64,000 bases of DNA from Streptomyces uncialis (GTDB taxonomy: Bacteria > Actinomycetota > Actinomycetes > Streptomycetales > Streptomycetaceae). The DNA is taken from the NCBI RefSeq assembly GCF_036250755.1, contig NZ_CP109583.1, positions 5,991,501 to 6,055,500 of the forward strand, read 5' to 3'. A model generated the notes under the pieces. The model was not told where the DNA came from. It did no database searches and was given only the letters and a program-made list of their open reading frames with translations. Below are positions 35,119 through 43,529 of this stretch, in pieces; the stretch's first letter is position 1; each line of letters starts with the position of its first letter. Made by a program: the position numbers and the translations under genes.

Positions 35119-36726
35119 TCATGACCACACCCCGTGGGACACGGCGTAGATGAGCAGGCCCGCGAGGGAGCCGACGACCGTGCCGTTGATCCGGATGAAC
35201 TGGAGGTCGCGGCCGATATGGGCCTCGATCTTCCGTGACGTGTGCTCCGCGTCCCAGCCCGCGACCGTGTCCGTGATCAGCGAGGTGATCTCGTCCCGGT
35301 AGGTGGTCACGACGTACACCGCCGCGCCCTCGACCCAGCCGTCGACCTTCGCCTGCAACCGCGCGTCCGTCGACATCCGCGCCCCCAGCGACAGCAGGGA
35401 CGTGCGCACCCGCAGCCGCAGCTCGCTGCGCTCGTCCTCCGCCGCCGCGACGATCATCGCCCGTATCGAGGACCACGCCGAGGCGATGACGTCCTGCACC
35501 TCACCGCGCGCGAGCACCTCCCGCTTCAGCCGCTCGACCCGCGCACGGGTGTCCGTGTCGGACTGGAGGTCGGACGCGAAGTCCGCGAGGAAGCGGTCGA
35601 CCGCCCCGCGCGCGGGGTGCTCCGGCATGTCACGCATCTCGGTGACGAAGCGGAGCAGCTCCTTGTAGACCCGCTCCCCGACCTTGCGGTCCACGAACCG
35701 GGGCGTCCAGCCGGGCGCCCCGCCCTGCACCGCGTCCATCACGGAGTCCCCGTGCTCCACGAGCCAGTCATGGGCCCGTACGCACACCAGGTCCACGATC
35801 CGGCGGTGACCGCCGTCCTCGACGACCTTCTCCAGCAGCTTGCCCATCCCGGGCGCGATCTCGTGCGCGTCGGCCCGCCGGGTGATCGCCTCCCCGACGA
35901 TCGCCTGCACATCGGAGTCCCGCAGCACGGTGAGCGCCCCGCGCAGGGCCGTCGCCAGCTCGGCGGTGACCCGGTCGGCGTGGTCGGGCTCCGCGAGCCA
36001 CGCGCCGAGCCGGTGCCCGATCCCGACGGACCGCAGCCGCCCGCGGACGACCTCCTGCGACAGGAAGTTCTCCCCGACGAACTCGCCGAGGGAGACCCCC
36101 AGCTGGTCCTTCTTGGTCGGGATGATCGCCGTGTGCGGGATCGGCAGCCCGAGCGGACGCCGGAACAGCGCGGTGACCGCGAACCAGTCCGCGAGCGCGC
36201 CGACCATCCCGGCCTCGGCCGCGGCGGCCACATACCCCGCCCAGGCGCCCGCGCCGGAGTTCTGCGCCCACTTGGCGAGGACGTACACGACGGCGACGAA
36301 GACGAGCAGCCCGGTCGCGAACATCTTCATCCGCCGGACCCCGCGCTGCCGCTCGGCGTCCGCCGCGCTGAACGTGAACCCCCCACGCCCGAGCGGCCCC
36401 CCGGCCCCGCCGGACCCCTTCGAGCCCCCGGAGCCGCCCGCCCGACCGGAGCCGGACCCGTTCATACCGCCGCTACCGCCGCTACCGCCGACCCCACTCG
36501 TACCGCCGACCCCACTCGTACCGTTGGCGCCACTCGTACCGCCGTCACCGTCACCGTTGCCGTTCCCGGGGCGGGTTCCGTTCCCTCCGCCGGGGGGCGG
36601 TTCGCCGTCGTCGTCCGGGGCCGTGTCCGGGCCGGTCGTGCCGGGCGCGGGCAGGGCAGCCCAGGCGGGCGTACTCTCCCGCCCGCCGGTCGAACCGGCC
36701 TGCTCCGCGCGTTCCATCCGCTCCAT
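35119..36726 (-). CDS. DUF445 family membrane protein with Gly/Ser-rich N-terminus
   Basis: A 535-aa protein. The first ~115 residues are a low-complexity Gly/Ser/Thr/Asn region (TSGVGGTSGVGGSGGSGG). Then comes DUF445: a membrane helix (FATGLLVFVAVVYVLAKWAQ), AEAGMVGALADWFAVTALFRRPLGLPIPHTAIIPTKKDQLG, long amphipathic helices, and a C-terminal membrane helix (VVGSLAGLLIYAVSHGVW). Function is unknown. The ATG at 36726 is the longest start; one at 36717 is equally possible. Confidence 0.85.
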   Translation of the reverse strand: MERMERAEQAGSTGGRESTPAWAALPAPGTTGPDTAPDDDGEPPPGGGNGTRPGNGNGDGDGGTSGANGTSGVGGTSGVGGSGGSGGMNGSGSGRAGGSGGSKGSGGAGGPLGRGGFTFSAADAERQRGVRRMKMFATGLLVFVAVVYVLAKWAQNSGAGAWAGYVAAAAEAGMVGALADWFAVTALFRRPLGLPIPHTAIIPTKKDQLGVSLGEFVGENFLSQEVVRGRLRSVGIGHRLGAWLAEPDHADRVTAELATALRGALTVLRDSDVQAIVGEAITRRADAHEIAPGMGKLLEKVVEDGGHRRIVDLVCVRAHDWLVEHGDSVMDAVQGGAPGWTPRFVDRKVGERVYKELLRFVTEMRDMPEHPARGAVDRFLADFASDLQSDTDTRARVERLKREVLARGEVQDVIASAWSSIRAMIVAAAEDERSELRLRVRTSLLSLGARMSTDARLQAKVDGWVEGAAVYVVTTYRDEITSLITDTVAGWDAEHTSRKIEAHIGRDLQFIRINGTVVGSLAGLLIYAVSHGVWS

Positions 36727-37046
36727 CCTCCGTGGTCCGTCCTGAATGCCGGTCGTGCGTGGGCGCCGGCTGGGGCGGGGGTGTCGGCCCGCTGTCCCCT
36801 CACCTTCTCAACTTCTCGGCCTTTCGACCTCTTCACCCCTGATCGTGCCGCGCCCTCTCCCTCCCCTACTCCTGGAACGGCGTACGAGTTCCCGGCGTCT
36901 TGAAGGAGGGGTGCGGCGGTGCCGGTACGGGTATCCGTGCCGGCGGAGGAACCCGCCCCCGGGACCTGTCCGTCCCGTACCGCATCATGAGGATGAGGTC
37001 ATCACACCGGAGCCCCGGGCTCCCTGCCCGAGGAGCGAACGACCGC
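36727..37046. promoter_or_regulatory. Divergent intergenic region DUF445 / SGNH hydrolase
   Basis: About 320 bp with a pyrimidine-rich central part (36800-36880) and no supported gene. Promoters of both flanking genes are expected here, but boxes were not resolved. Confidence 0.3.
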
Positions 37047-38426
37047 ATGACCGAGCGTCACGACAGGGACCCGGGGACGCCCCGCCGAGGTGGGACCCTG
37101 CTGGCCGCCGTGCTCTCCGTGGCGGTGCTGGTCTCCGCCGGCGTCCACAGCGTTGTCCCGGGCGGGCCGGACGAGGACGGTGTCCGCGCTGTCCAGGGCG
37201 GTGCCGGGCCCGGGAAGGCCGCGGGGAACCCGGCCCGGGGGTCCGCGCGGGCGGACTCCGCGTCGGCGGGCGGCTGGGCGGCGACCTGGGCGACCGCGCC
37301 GGTGGGTGCCGAGCCGCGGACGGGGGCCGACGGGTGGGCGAACCGCTCGCTGCGCAATGTCGTGCACACCAGCGCCGGCGGCACCGGCGCCCGGGTGACC
37401 CTGTCCAATCTGTACGGGGCCGCGCCGCTGAACATCACACACGCGTCGCTCGCCGTGGCGGCGGCACCGGGTTCGGCGGCGGCGGAGCCGGGGACGCTGC
37501 GCAGGCTGCTGTTCGCGGGGCGCCCGTCCGTGGTGGTGGCGCCCGGGGCGCAGATCGTCTCGGACGCGGTGGCGCTGCGGGTGCCGGCCGACACGGACAT
37601 GCTGATCAGCACGTACTCGCCGACGCCGTCGGGTCCGGTGACGTACCACCCGAGGGCGCGCCAGGTGTCGTACGTCGCGCCGGGCGACCAGGCAGGTTCG
37701 GTGGGCGGCGCCGGGTACGCGCGCGGTGCCCAGGTGTGGCGGTACGTGACGGCGCTGGACGTGCGCGGTGGCGGGGCCGAGGGCACGGTCGTGGCGTTCG
37801 GCGACTCGCTGACCGACGGGGTGACGGCCACGGTCGGGGCGGACCGCCGCTGGCCGGACGTCCTCGCGGACCGGCTCGCGCAGCGGCGGGACGGGCCCCG
37901 GTACGGGGTCGCGAACCTGGGGATCAGCGGCAACCGTCTGCTGTCGGACGGCGCGGGACGCCCGCCGGGCAACCCGAGCGGATGGTCCCGCTTCGAGCGG
38001 GACGTCCTCGACCGGACCGGCGCCCGGGTGGTGTTGGTCGCCCTGGGTATCAACGACATCCTGCGCACCCCGCACGTCACCGACCCGCGGCACATCACCG
38101 AGGGGCTGCGGGACCTGACCCGCCGGGCCCAGGCCCGCGGACTGCGGGTCGCCGGCGCCACGCTGATGCCCTTCCACGGCCACCGCGGCTACCGCCCCGC
38201 CCTCGAAGAGGTCCGCCAGGCGGTGAACGCGGAGATCCGCTCCGGCACGGTCTTCGACATGGTCGCCGACTTCGACCACGCCCTCCGCGACCCCCGCCAC
38301 CCCCGAGCCCTCCACCCCCACTACGACTCGGGCGACCACCTCCACCCCAGCGACGCGGGCTACGCCCGCATGGCCGGGGCCCTGGACCTGACGGCTCTGC
38401 GGGGGGATGCTCCGGCGGAGCTGTGA
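37047..38426 (+). CDS. Secreted SGNH/GDSL hydrolase
   Basis: A 459-aa protein with an N-terminal hydrophobic export signal (LLAAVLSVAVLVSAGVHSV). After an N-terminal beta domain (residues ~75-250) the SGNH core follows: FGDSLTDG (Ser of block I), NLGISGNR (Gly/Asn), VALGINDI (Asn block III) and DHLHPSDAGY (Asp/His block V). This two-domain layout is common in Streptomyces extracellular GDSL esterases. The substrate is unknown. ATG at 37047 with GAGGAG upstream. Confidence 0.9.
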   Translation: MTERHDRDPGTPRRGGTLLAAVLSVAVLVSAGVHSVVPGGPDEDGVRAVQGGAGPGKAAGNPARGSARADSASAGGWAATWATAPVGAEPRTGADGWANRSLRNVVHTSAGGTGARVTLSNLYGAAPLNITHASLAVAAAPGSAAAEPGTLRRLLFAGRPSVVVAPGAQIVSDAVALRVPADTDMLISTYSPTPSGPVTYHPRARQVSYVAPGDQAGSVGGAGYARGAQVWRYVTALDVRGGGAEGTVVAFGDSLTDGVTATVGADRRWPDVLADRLAQRRDGPRYGVANLGISGNRLLSDGAGRPPGNPSGWSRFERDVLDRTGARVVLVALGINDILRTPHVTDPRHITEGLRDLTRRAQARGLRVAGATLMPFHGHRGYRPALEEVRQAVNAEIRSGTVFDMVADFDHALRDPRHPRALHPHYDSGDHLHPSDAGYARMAGALDLTALRGDAPAEL

Positions 38427-38603
38427 GGACGCGCCGGCACGGAAAGTGACGGCGGCGCTGTCCCGCCGGGCTGCCAGCGTGCGGGGGAACCCGGTCCGCC
38501 CGGGTTTCCCATGGGGCAATATCGTCGTGGTGTTGATTGCTGTGCGATCCGCGCGCTGTGGCGGAAGCCGGTGCGCGTATGGCGCAGACTGTGGAAGGTC
38601 GCG

Positions 38604-38633
38604 TTGTCAGTGGGGTCTGTCACCCTCTGTGAT
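38604..38633 (+). promoter_or_regulatory. Candidate promoter of the DNA methyltransferase gene
   Basis: TTGTCA (38604-38609), an 18-bp spacer and TGTGAT (38628-38633) precede the methyltransferase start by ~47 bp. A strong AAAGGAGG ribosome-binding site lies just before its ATG. Confidence 0.4.
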
Positions 38634-38679
38634 GAGGGCGCTGTGAGGCGTCAGCGGGGAATGGGTCAAAGGAGGGTGC

Positions 38680-39903
38680 ATGACAGGCACTGAGGAGCAC
38701 GGTACGGACCGTGTCCTGGAGGACAAGCCGGAGTTCACGTCGATTGAGATCTGCGCGGGCGCGGGAGGCCAGGCCATCGGTCTGCACAAGGCCGGATTCC
38801 GGCATCTCGCGCTCGTGGAGATCGATCCGCACGCCGGGAACACACTTGAGGAGAACATCCGCATCCAGCCGGACTGGGCGTGGGAGAAGAAGTACTGCGA
38901 TGTCGTACGCGGGGACGTCAAGGACTTCGACCCGAAGCACGATCTGAACAAGAGCGCGGTCTGGCGGGGCCAAGAGCTTGATCTGCTGGCGGGCGGGGTC
39001 CCATGCCCCCCCTTCTCCCACGCGGGCAAGCAGCTGGGCAAAGCGGACGAGCGCGACCTCTTCCCGGAGATGCTCAGGCTCGCGCGGGAACTCCAGCCCC
39101 GGGCCGTGATGATCGAGAACGTCCGCGGCATCATGGACCCCAAGTTCGACGAGTACCGGGAATGGATCACCGGCGAGCTGGAGAACGGCTTCCCGGACGA
39201 CAAGGGCATCCCGCGCGGCCCCCGCTACACGGTGGGCGAGTGGGATGTGCTCGAAGCCAGCAAGTTCGGTGTTCCGCAGCTCCGTCCGCGCGCGATCCTC
39301 GTCGCTTTCCGCAGTGATGTCATCAAGGACCTGAAGTACGAGTGGCCCAGCCCTACCCATGACGAGGTCGTACCCGTGGTGGAGGCCCTGGCCGCCACGA
39401 TGAAGGAGCGCTACGAGGCGTACGCGGAGGGGCCGGAGGCGGAGCGGGCCCGCGCTGCCCATGAGCGCTGGATCGACTGGGCGGGAAAACGGCACCGCGA
39501 CCTGCTTGGCAAGGGCGGCGGTATCGCGCCCACCCTCGTCGGCGGATCGAAGAAGCACGGCGGCGCGGATCTCGGACCCAGCCGGGCGAAGGCGGCCTGG
39601 AAGCAGCTCGGCGTGAGTGGCCTGGGCGTCGCCAACGACCCCAAGGTGTGCCGGGCGAAGGAAACGGAAGACCGCGACCTGTTTGGCGCCGACGGTCCGA
39701 TGCTCACCGTGCAGCAGGCCGCGATCATCCAGGGGTTCCCGCCCGAGTGGGAGTTCACCGGCGGTAAGACAGCGCGCTACCGGCAGGTCGGCAACGCGTT
39801 CCCCCCGCCGGTGGCCGCCGCTGTCGGCGCCTCGATCATCCAGGTGCTGGAAGCCGCGCGCGAGCGTGACCAGTCAGGCAAGGGCGCACCCCGGCGGGGC
39901 TGA
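38680..39903 (+). CDS. DNA (cytosine-5-)-methyltransferase
   Basis: A 407-aa C5 methyltransferase. Motif I is SIEICAGAGGQAIGL; motif IV is GGVPCPPFSHAGKQ with catalytic Cys109; motif VI is MIENVRG (146-148); motif VIII lies in QLRPRAILVAF; motif X is QVGNAFPPPVAAAVG. The region from ~230 to 340 would hold the target-recognition part. It faces a NaeI-type endonuclease gene and should protect the same site; NaeI cuts GCCGGC, but the target here is inferred. G+C and codon bias are a little lower than in the neighbours. Confidence 0.93.
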   Translation: MTGTEEHGTDRVLEDKPEFTSIEICAGAGGQAIGLHKAGFRHLALVEIDPHAGNTLEENIRIQPDWAWEKKYCDVVRGDVKDFDPKHDLNKSAVWRGQELDLLAGGVPCPPFSHAGKQLGKADERDLFPEMLRLARELQPRAVMIENVRGIMDPKFDEYREWITGELENGFPDDKGIPRGPRYTVGEWDVLEASKFGVPQLRPRAILVAFRSDVIKDLKYEWPSPTHDEVVPVVEALAATMKERYEAYAEGPEAERARAAHERWIDWAGKRHRDLLGKGGGIAPTLVGGSKKHGGADLGPSRAKAAWKQLGVSGLGVANDPKVCRAKETEDRDLFGADGPMLTVQQAAIIQGFPPEWEFTGGKTARYRQVGNAFPPPVAAAVGASIIQVLEAARERDQSGKGAPRRG

Positions 39904-39919
39904 CCCCGCCTGGGCGGGG
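39904..39919. terminator. Short hairpin between convergent methyltransferase and vsr genes
   Basis: CCCCGCC-TG-GGCGGGG forms a short stem in the 22-bp gap between the two stops. With a 2-nt loop it is weak, so transcription may read through. Confidence 0.4.
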
Positions 39920-39925
39920 GCCCGC

Positions 39926-40381
39926 TCAGCCCGGTGCGGGCCGCCGCCGCTCGACCTCCGCCGCGATCCTGACGGCGCAGTCCTCGGGTGGCTCGTGCTC
40001 CCAGAAGCGGAGTACGAGCCACCCGGCCTCGGCAAGCCGGGTGTCGGTGTCCCGGTCGCGTGTCACATTGACGGCGACCTTGCCGGACCAGTACTCCTCG
40101 TTCGTCTTCGGCCGCACATAGTGCTCCGGGCAGCCGTGCCAGTAGCAGCCGTCCACGAAGACCGCGACCTTCGACGGCCGGAAGACCAGGTCGGCGGTCC
40201 GCCGGAGCCCCGGAAGCGGCTTCGCCGAGACCCGGTACCGCAGCCCCCGCGCGTGCACGAGCCGGCGGATCAGCCACTCCGGCTGGGTGTCCCGGCTGCG
40301 GATGGCCTGCATATTCCGCCGCCGTGCGGCGGACGAAGCCCAGGACCCCGCTGGCCGTTCCCAGGTTTCCGGATCATTCAT
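39926..40381 (-). CDS. vsr: Very short patch repair (Vsr) DNA mismatch endonuclease
   Basis: A 151-aa Vsr. Family features are MQAIRSRDTQPEWLIRRLVHARGLRYR, the catalytic Asp in RTADLVFRPSKVAVFVDG (Asp64), CYWHGC (zinc ligands and His82) and a WLVLRFWEHE end. Vsr nicks at T:G mismatches made by deamination of 5-methylcytosine, so it guards the site of the adjacent C5 methyltransferase. Its ATG at 40381 overlaps the stop of the upstream gene by 8 bp, suggesting coupling. Confidence 0.93.
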   Translation of the reverse strand: MNDPETWERPAGSWASSAARRRNMQAIRSRDTQPEWLIRRLVHARGLRYRVSAKPLPGLRRTADLVFRPSKVAVFVDGCYWHGCPEHYVRPKTNEEYWSGKVAVNVTRDRDTDTRLAEAGWLVLRFWEHEPPEDCAVRIAAEVERRRPAPG

Positions 40382-40979
40382 CGCCGGAGATTCCCGCGTC
40401 ACGGAGCATCTGCGCCCTCCGGTCCGCCGGCAGCGACTTCTTACTCCTGATGATATTCCGGGCGATGGAGGGCAGCTTGCCGAGATCGACCTCAAGGGAA
40501 CGCAGTTCGTATCCGCCCTGTTCGTTCCCGCTGCCGGTGGGGTGTACATCAAGACCCAGCTCGCGCAGTTCCCGGATCCTGCGCTCGGTATGCACATTGT
40601 CCGCCGTGACGATCCGGATAATGGCGGCTGGCACCGGTCTTGCCAGCTGTTCGTGAAGCAGGGCGAAGATCCGCTCATGCACGGAACTGCCGTACGGCAC
40701 CCGCAGTATGGACTCCGGAATCGCGTGACCGTAGCGCGCGGTCAGCTCCCGGAGAATGACCCCGCGCACGTGGTGGAAAGCCGCGTCGGAATCGGGGAGA
40801 TACATCTCCATCCTGGCCTGGACAGCCCTCGCCGTGACTTCCTTGGTGTAGGCGTAGCTCTCGAAGAGCTCCATGGGGCTGGCGTGGGAGTCCACCTTCT
40901 CCAGCAGGCTCCGCAGCGCGTGCTCGGCGTCCGGCTTCAGCTTCCGCCACTCTCCGCCGGGCGGCTGCTCTTCTGTCAC
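40374..40979 (-). CDS. Unknown protein of the R-M island, wHTH-like C-terminal half
   Basis: I do not recognise this 201-aa protein. The N-terminal half is helical and charged (FESYAYTKEVTARAVQARME). Residues ~120-170 read like a winged helix: RPVPAAIIRIVTADNVHTERRIRELRELG as the helices, then HPTGSGNEQGGYELRS as the wing. This wing-and-ERRIRELR pattern occurs as a DNA-binding module in some restriction enzymes. No nuclease motif is clear. It lies between the PIN-like gene and vsr and is coupled to vsr. It could be a controller or an accessory subunit. Confidence 0.65.
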   Translation of the reverse strand: MTEEQPPGGEWRKLKPDAEHALRSLLEKVDSHASPMELFESYAYTKEVTARAVQARMEMYLPDSDAAFHHVRGVILRELTARYGHAIPESILRVPYGSSVHERIFALLHEQLARPVPAAIIRIVTADNVHTERRIRELRELGLDVHPTGSGNEQGGYELRSLEVDLGKLPSIARNIIRSKKSLPADRRAQMLRDAGISGDE

Positions 40980-41026
40980 GGGTGCGGTCCTCTCCTGACG
41001 TACACATTGCGATGGGGCGGGTCAGC

Positions 41027-42418
41027 CTACGGTTCTGCCCGCGGGGCGCGGTCCAGCTGCTGTGCGGCAAGCCGCTGCACGGCCCGGCGCTGCTCCAGTG
41101 GCAGCAGCCCCAGGGAGCGGACGAACCACGGAGCGATCCGCGTGGAGCTCCGGTAGGGCCACTCGCCCAGCCGCAGTGCGTCCCCGGGTATCCAGCCCGG
41201 CTCTGCGTCGGCCGACCACGCGGCGGCCGCGATGGAGACCAGCGGCTCGTCTTCCTGGGGCTCGCGCCGCCCGAGCTGAACCGTGACTCCGATCAGCCAC
41301 CAGACAAAGAGGTGATCCAGCAGAGCGGCGGCATAGCCGTCGAGACCTGCCGCCTTGCTGGCGGCCTCCGCCAGTTCCGGGGGGTGCGGTGTGAGAGGGG
41401 CTTCCTCCTCCGTGATCTCGATCCGCGCCGGAGGTATGGCCGCGCGGTCGATCTCGTCATAGGTGGCCGCGGCGATCTCCGCGTGCAGGAAGCCGTCCAC
41501 ACCCCGGTAGAAGTGCCCGGGTGTCTCGATGCGCAGCTCCGCTCCCGTGCGGTTCCTCAGTTCGCTCATCAGCGACGGCCAGGGCCGTGCGGCCCGCCCG
41601 TGCTCAGCGGGCTGGTACCAGTCGTCCTTCATATCCGCGGAGACGAACAGCAGCCGTTTCCGGCCGTCCGGCATGGTCAGACGGTCGATGACCTCTTCCC
41701 ACAGCAGATAGTCGCCCGCAGCCGACAGCGGTGTGCCCTTTCCGGCGTCTTTGAAGCCCGGCGGTATCTGGTTGGGAAAGCGGTAGGAGACAGCCTCTGT
41801 CACGCGCTGGTGGACAACTGGCGGACTGGGAGGGTCCGCGATGTTCTCACCGAACAGCGCGGCCACTCGCGGCAGTACGGGGTCCTCGGTATCGACAGAC
41901 CCGGGTGCCAGGTCATGGTCCTGCTTCAGCGCCTTGACCTGGTCGATAAGGGCCGTCTTCCACTCTCCTAGCAGTGTGTCGACAGCCTGGCTGGAGATCT
42001 CCGAGGCGAGCTGTTCGCTGGCCTCGGCGTCCCGCGCGTATTTGACGAGCAGGCCCTGGACCAGTTCCCTCGCCGCGAGAATGGCCTTGTTGGCCTCGCC
42101 GAGCCGCCTGTTGACATTGCCCGGGGCGTCATTGAGTGCCTTCCGCCGCTCCGCGATGACACGGTGACGGCCCTGGACGAACTCCAGCCCCACCTGATGG
42201 GGCAGCCAGAGCCGGTCCCGTACGCTGCTCAGCGCGTCCAGCACCTGCTCGCGTGCCGCTGGTGTGTACTCGTAGAGACTCAGCAGCACATTGGTGTCGA
42301 GGACGATCAGCGCGTCGGTGAAGAACGCGGACCGGTCAGGCCCGCTCCCCGCGGTGTCCGCACGAAGCCAGTCCTGGTACTGCCTGATCAGGGGGAGTTC
42401 GTTCTCCGGCCCTTGCAT
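41027..42418 (-). CDS. PIN-like domain protein (DUF4935/PIN_8 type) of the R-M island
   Basis: A 463-aa protein with a PIN-type nuclease fold in its N-terminal ~270 residues. ALIVLDTNVLLSLYEY gives the first acidic residue, LPHQVGLEFVQGRHRVI the Glu, and KRLLFVSADMKDDWYQP the C-terminal Asp. A long helical insertion (residues ~95-190) is typical of PIN_8. The C-terminal ~150 residues have no recognised domain. PIN_8 proteins occur in defence islands, probably as RNases. It lies 30 bp downstream of the NaeI-type gene, so co-expression is likely. Confidence 0.82.
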   Translation of the reverse strand: MQGPENELPLIRQYQDWLRADTAGSGPDRSAFFTDALIVLDTNVLLSLYEYTPAAREQVLDALSSVRDRLWLPHQVGLEFVQGRHRVIAERRKALNDAPGNVNRRLGEANKAILAARELVQGLLVKYARDAEASEQLASEISSQAVDTLLGEWKTALIDQVKALKQDHDLAPGSVDTEDPVLPRVAALFGENIADPPSPPVVHQRVTEAVSYRFPNQIPPGFKDAGKGTPLSAAGDYLLWEEVIDRLTMPDGRKRLLFVSADMKDDWYQPAEHGRAARPWPSLMSELRNRTGAELRIETPGHFYRGVDGFLHAEIAAATYDEIDRAAIPPARIEITEEEAPLTPHPPELAEAASKAAGLDGYAAALLDHLFVWWLIGVTVQLGRREPQEDEPLVSIAAAAWSADAEPGWIPGDALRLGEWPYRSSTRIAPWFVRSLGLLPLEQRRAVQRLAAQQLDRAPRAEP

Positions 42419-42448
42419 GAGGGGATTCCTTCGCCCGGGTGGATGTGG

Positions 42449-43486
42449 TCACAGTGCTGACGGCTGTGCCGCGCTACTCGTCTTCGGCAGCAGCGGGCCC
42501 GGCTCGTGCGGATCTTCCGGCCCGGCGAGTACCCAGGCCGCACCGTCCAGATCCACCCGTGGCCGGCTGGCGTGCCGGGCGTTCGCCGTGACGACCCGCG
42601 CGCTCACGAACTCGCCTTCCCGGGGGACCGGGACACCGAGTTCCGACGCGATGCGCTGGTGGCTCGCGTAATCGCCCATGATCAGGATGCCCTCCGCGCG
42701 CAGGGCCGACCGGGACCCGCCGTTGCCCCGCACCCGCTTCATATAGTCCTTCTGCTGAGCCACGGTGCGCACGACGTTCCGTCCTATCCGGCGGCCGCGG
42801 GCCCGGCGGAACAGCTCGTTCAGCCGGGCCTGGCCCGACGCCGGGGCGAAGACGGCCGCGCGGTCGGCCGGGTCCATATGGAGCAGGACGTTCTCGGGGA
42901 GATCCAGGTGGTGCGCCGCGGTGCCCGGCTGTCCCGGGCCGCGCTGCCACAGCCAGTGGATCTTGTCACGGTGCTTGGCGCTGAGAGTCAGCTTGAGGTC
43001 GCGGTTATTGCCGCCGTTCAGCCACTCACGCCGTACGCGCAGCAGGCCGGCGCTCCAGAGCGACCGGCTGTCATCCGCCCACACCAGCAGACAGATATGG
43101 CCCAGGGCCTCCGGAGGGATCATCCACCCGCCGAACTGCTGTGAGAACTTGCAGTCCACATCGACACCGGCGATCCGGTAGTCCATGCTCACGCCGTCCC
43201 CGAACCGGAACCGGCGCTGGAGATTGATCTCGACGAGAGTGCCGGCGTGGGTCTTCTCCGTCTTGAGGAGGGTCTTCCAGTCGTACCGGCCGGTGGTTTC
43301 CCCGTCGAGCAGCTGATCGATGGTCTCGCGCAGTACGGCGCTGAATCTGTCCCCCGTGGGGTCCAGCTGGAGGATGTCCTCCCGTACCGCGGAGATCTCC
43401 AGGTCAGGCGCGCTGTCATCCGGTATGGCCGGAACTCCGGGGACAGCGGGGTCTTCGGGCAGGGGCATCACGGTCAGTGCCTTCAC
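42449..43486 (-). CDS. NaeI-family type II restriction endonuclease
   Basis: A 345-aa protein that aligns along its length with NaeI as I recall it. The catalytic set is present: Glu86 in TLVEINL, Asp102 in SMDY, Asp111 and Lys113 in VDVDCKF (NaeI Glu70, Asp86, Asp95, Lys97). The C-terminal CAP-like effector domain has ARLNELFRRARGRRIGR and QQKDYMKRVRGNGGSRS. NaeI is a type IIE enzyme that needs two sites. Leu59 matches NaeI Leu43, whose change to Lys gives a topoisomerase, so this protein should be a nuclease. ATG at 43486. Confidence 0.92.
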   Translation of the reverse strand: MKALTVMPLPEDPAVPGVPAIPDDSAPDLEISAVREDILQLDPTGDRFSAVLRETIDQLLDGETTGRYDWKTLLKTEKTHAGTLVEINLQRRFRFGDGVSMDYRIAGVDVDCKFSQQFGGWMIPPEALGHICLLVWADDSRSLWSAGLLRVRREWLNGGNNRDLKLTLSAKHRDKIHWLWQRGPGQPGTAAHHLDLPENVLLHMDPADRAAVFAPASGQARLNELFRRARGRRIGRNVVRTVAQQKDYMKRVRGNGGSRSALRAEGILIMGDYASHQRIASELGVPVPREGEFVSARVVTANARHASRPRVDLDGAAWVLAGPEDPHEPGPLLPKTSSAAQPSAL

Positions 43487-43529
43487 TCTCCAGATATCAG
43501 GATGTACGCCGGGGCCGGGGGGAGGGCCG

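Noticed and set aside
38680..39903. Orphan housekeeping Dcm-type methyltransferase
   Set aside because: The facing endonuclease and vsr genes make it part of a type II restriction-modification system.
42449..43486. Topoisomerase/recombinase activity of the NaeI-like protein
   Set aside because: The position matching NaeI Leu43 is Leu59, not Lys, and all four catalytic residues of the nuclease are present.
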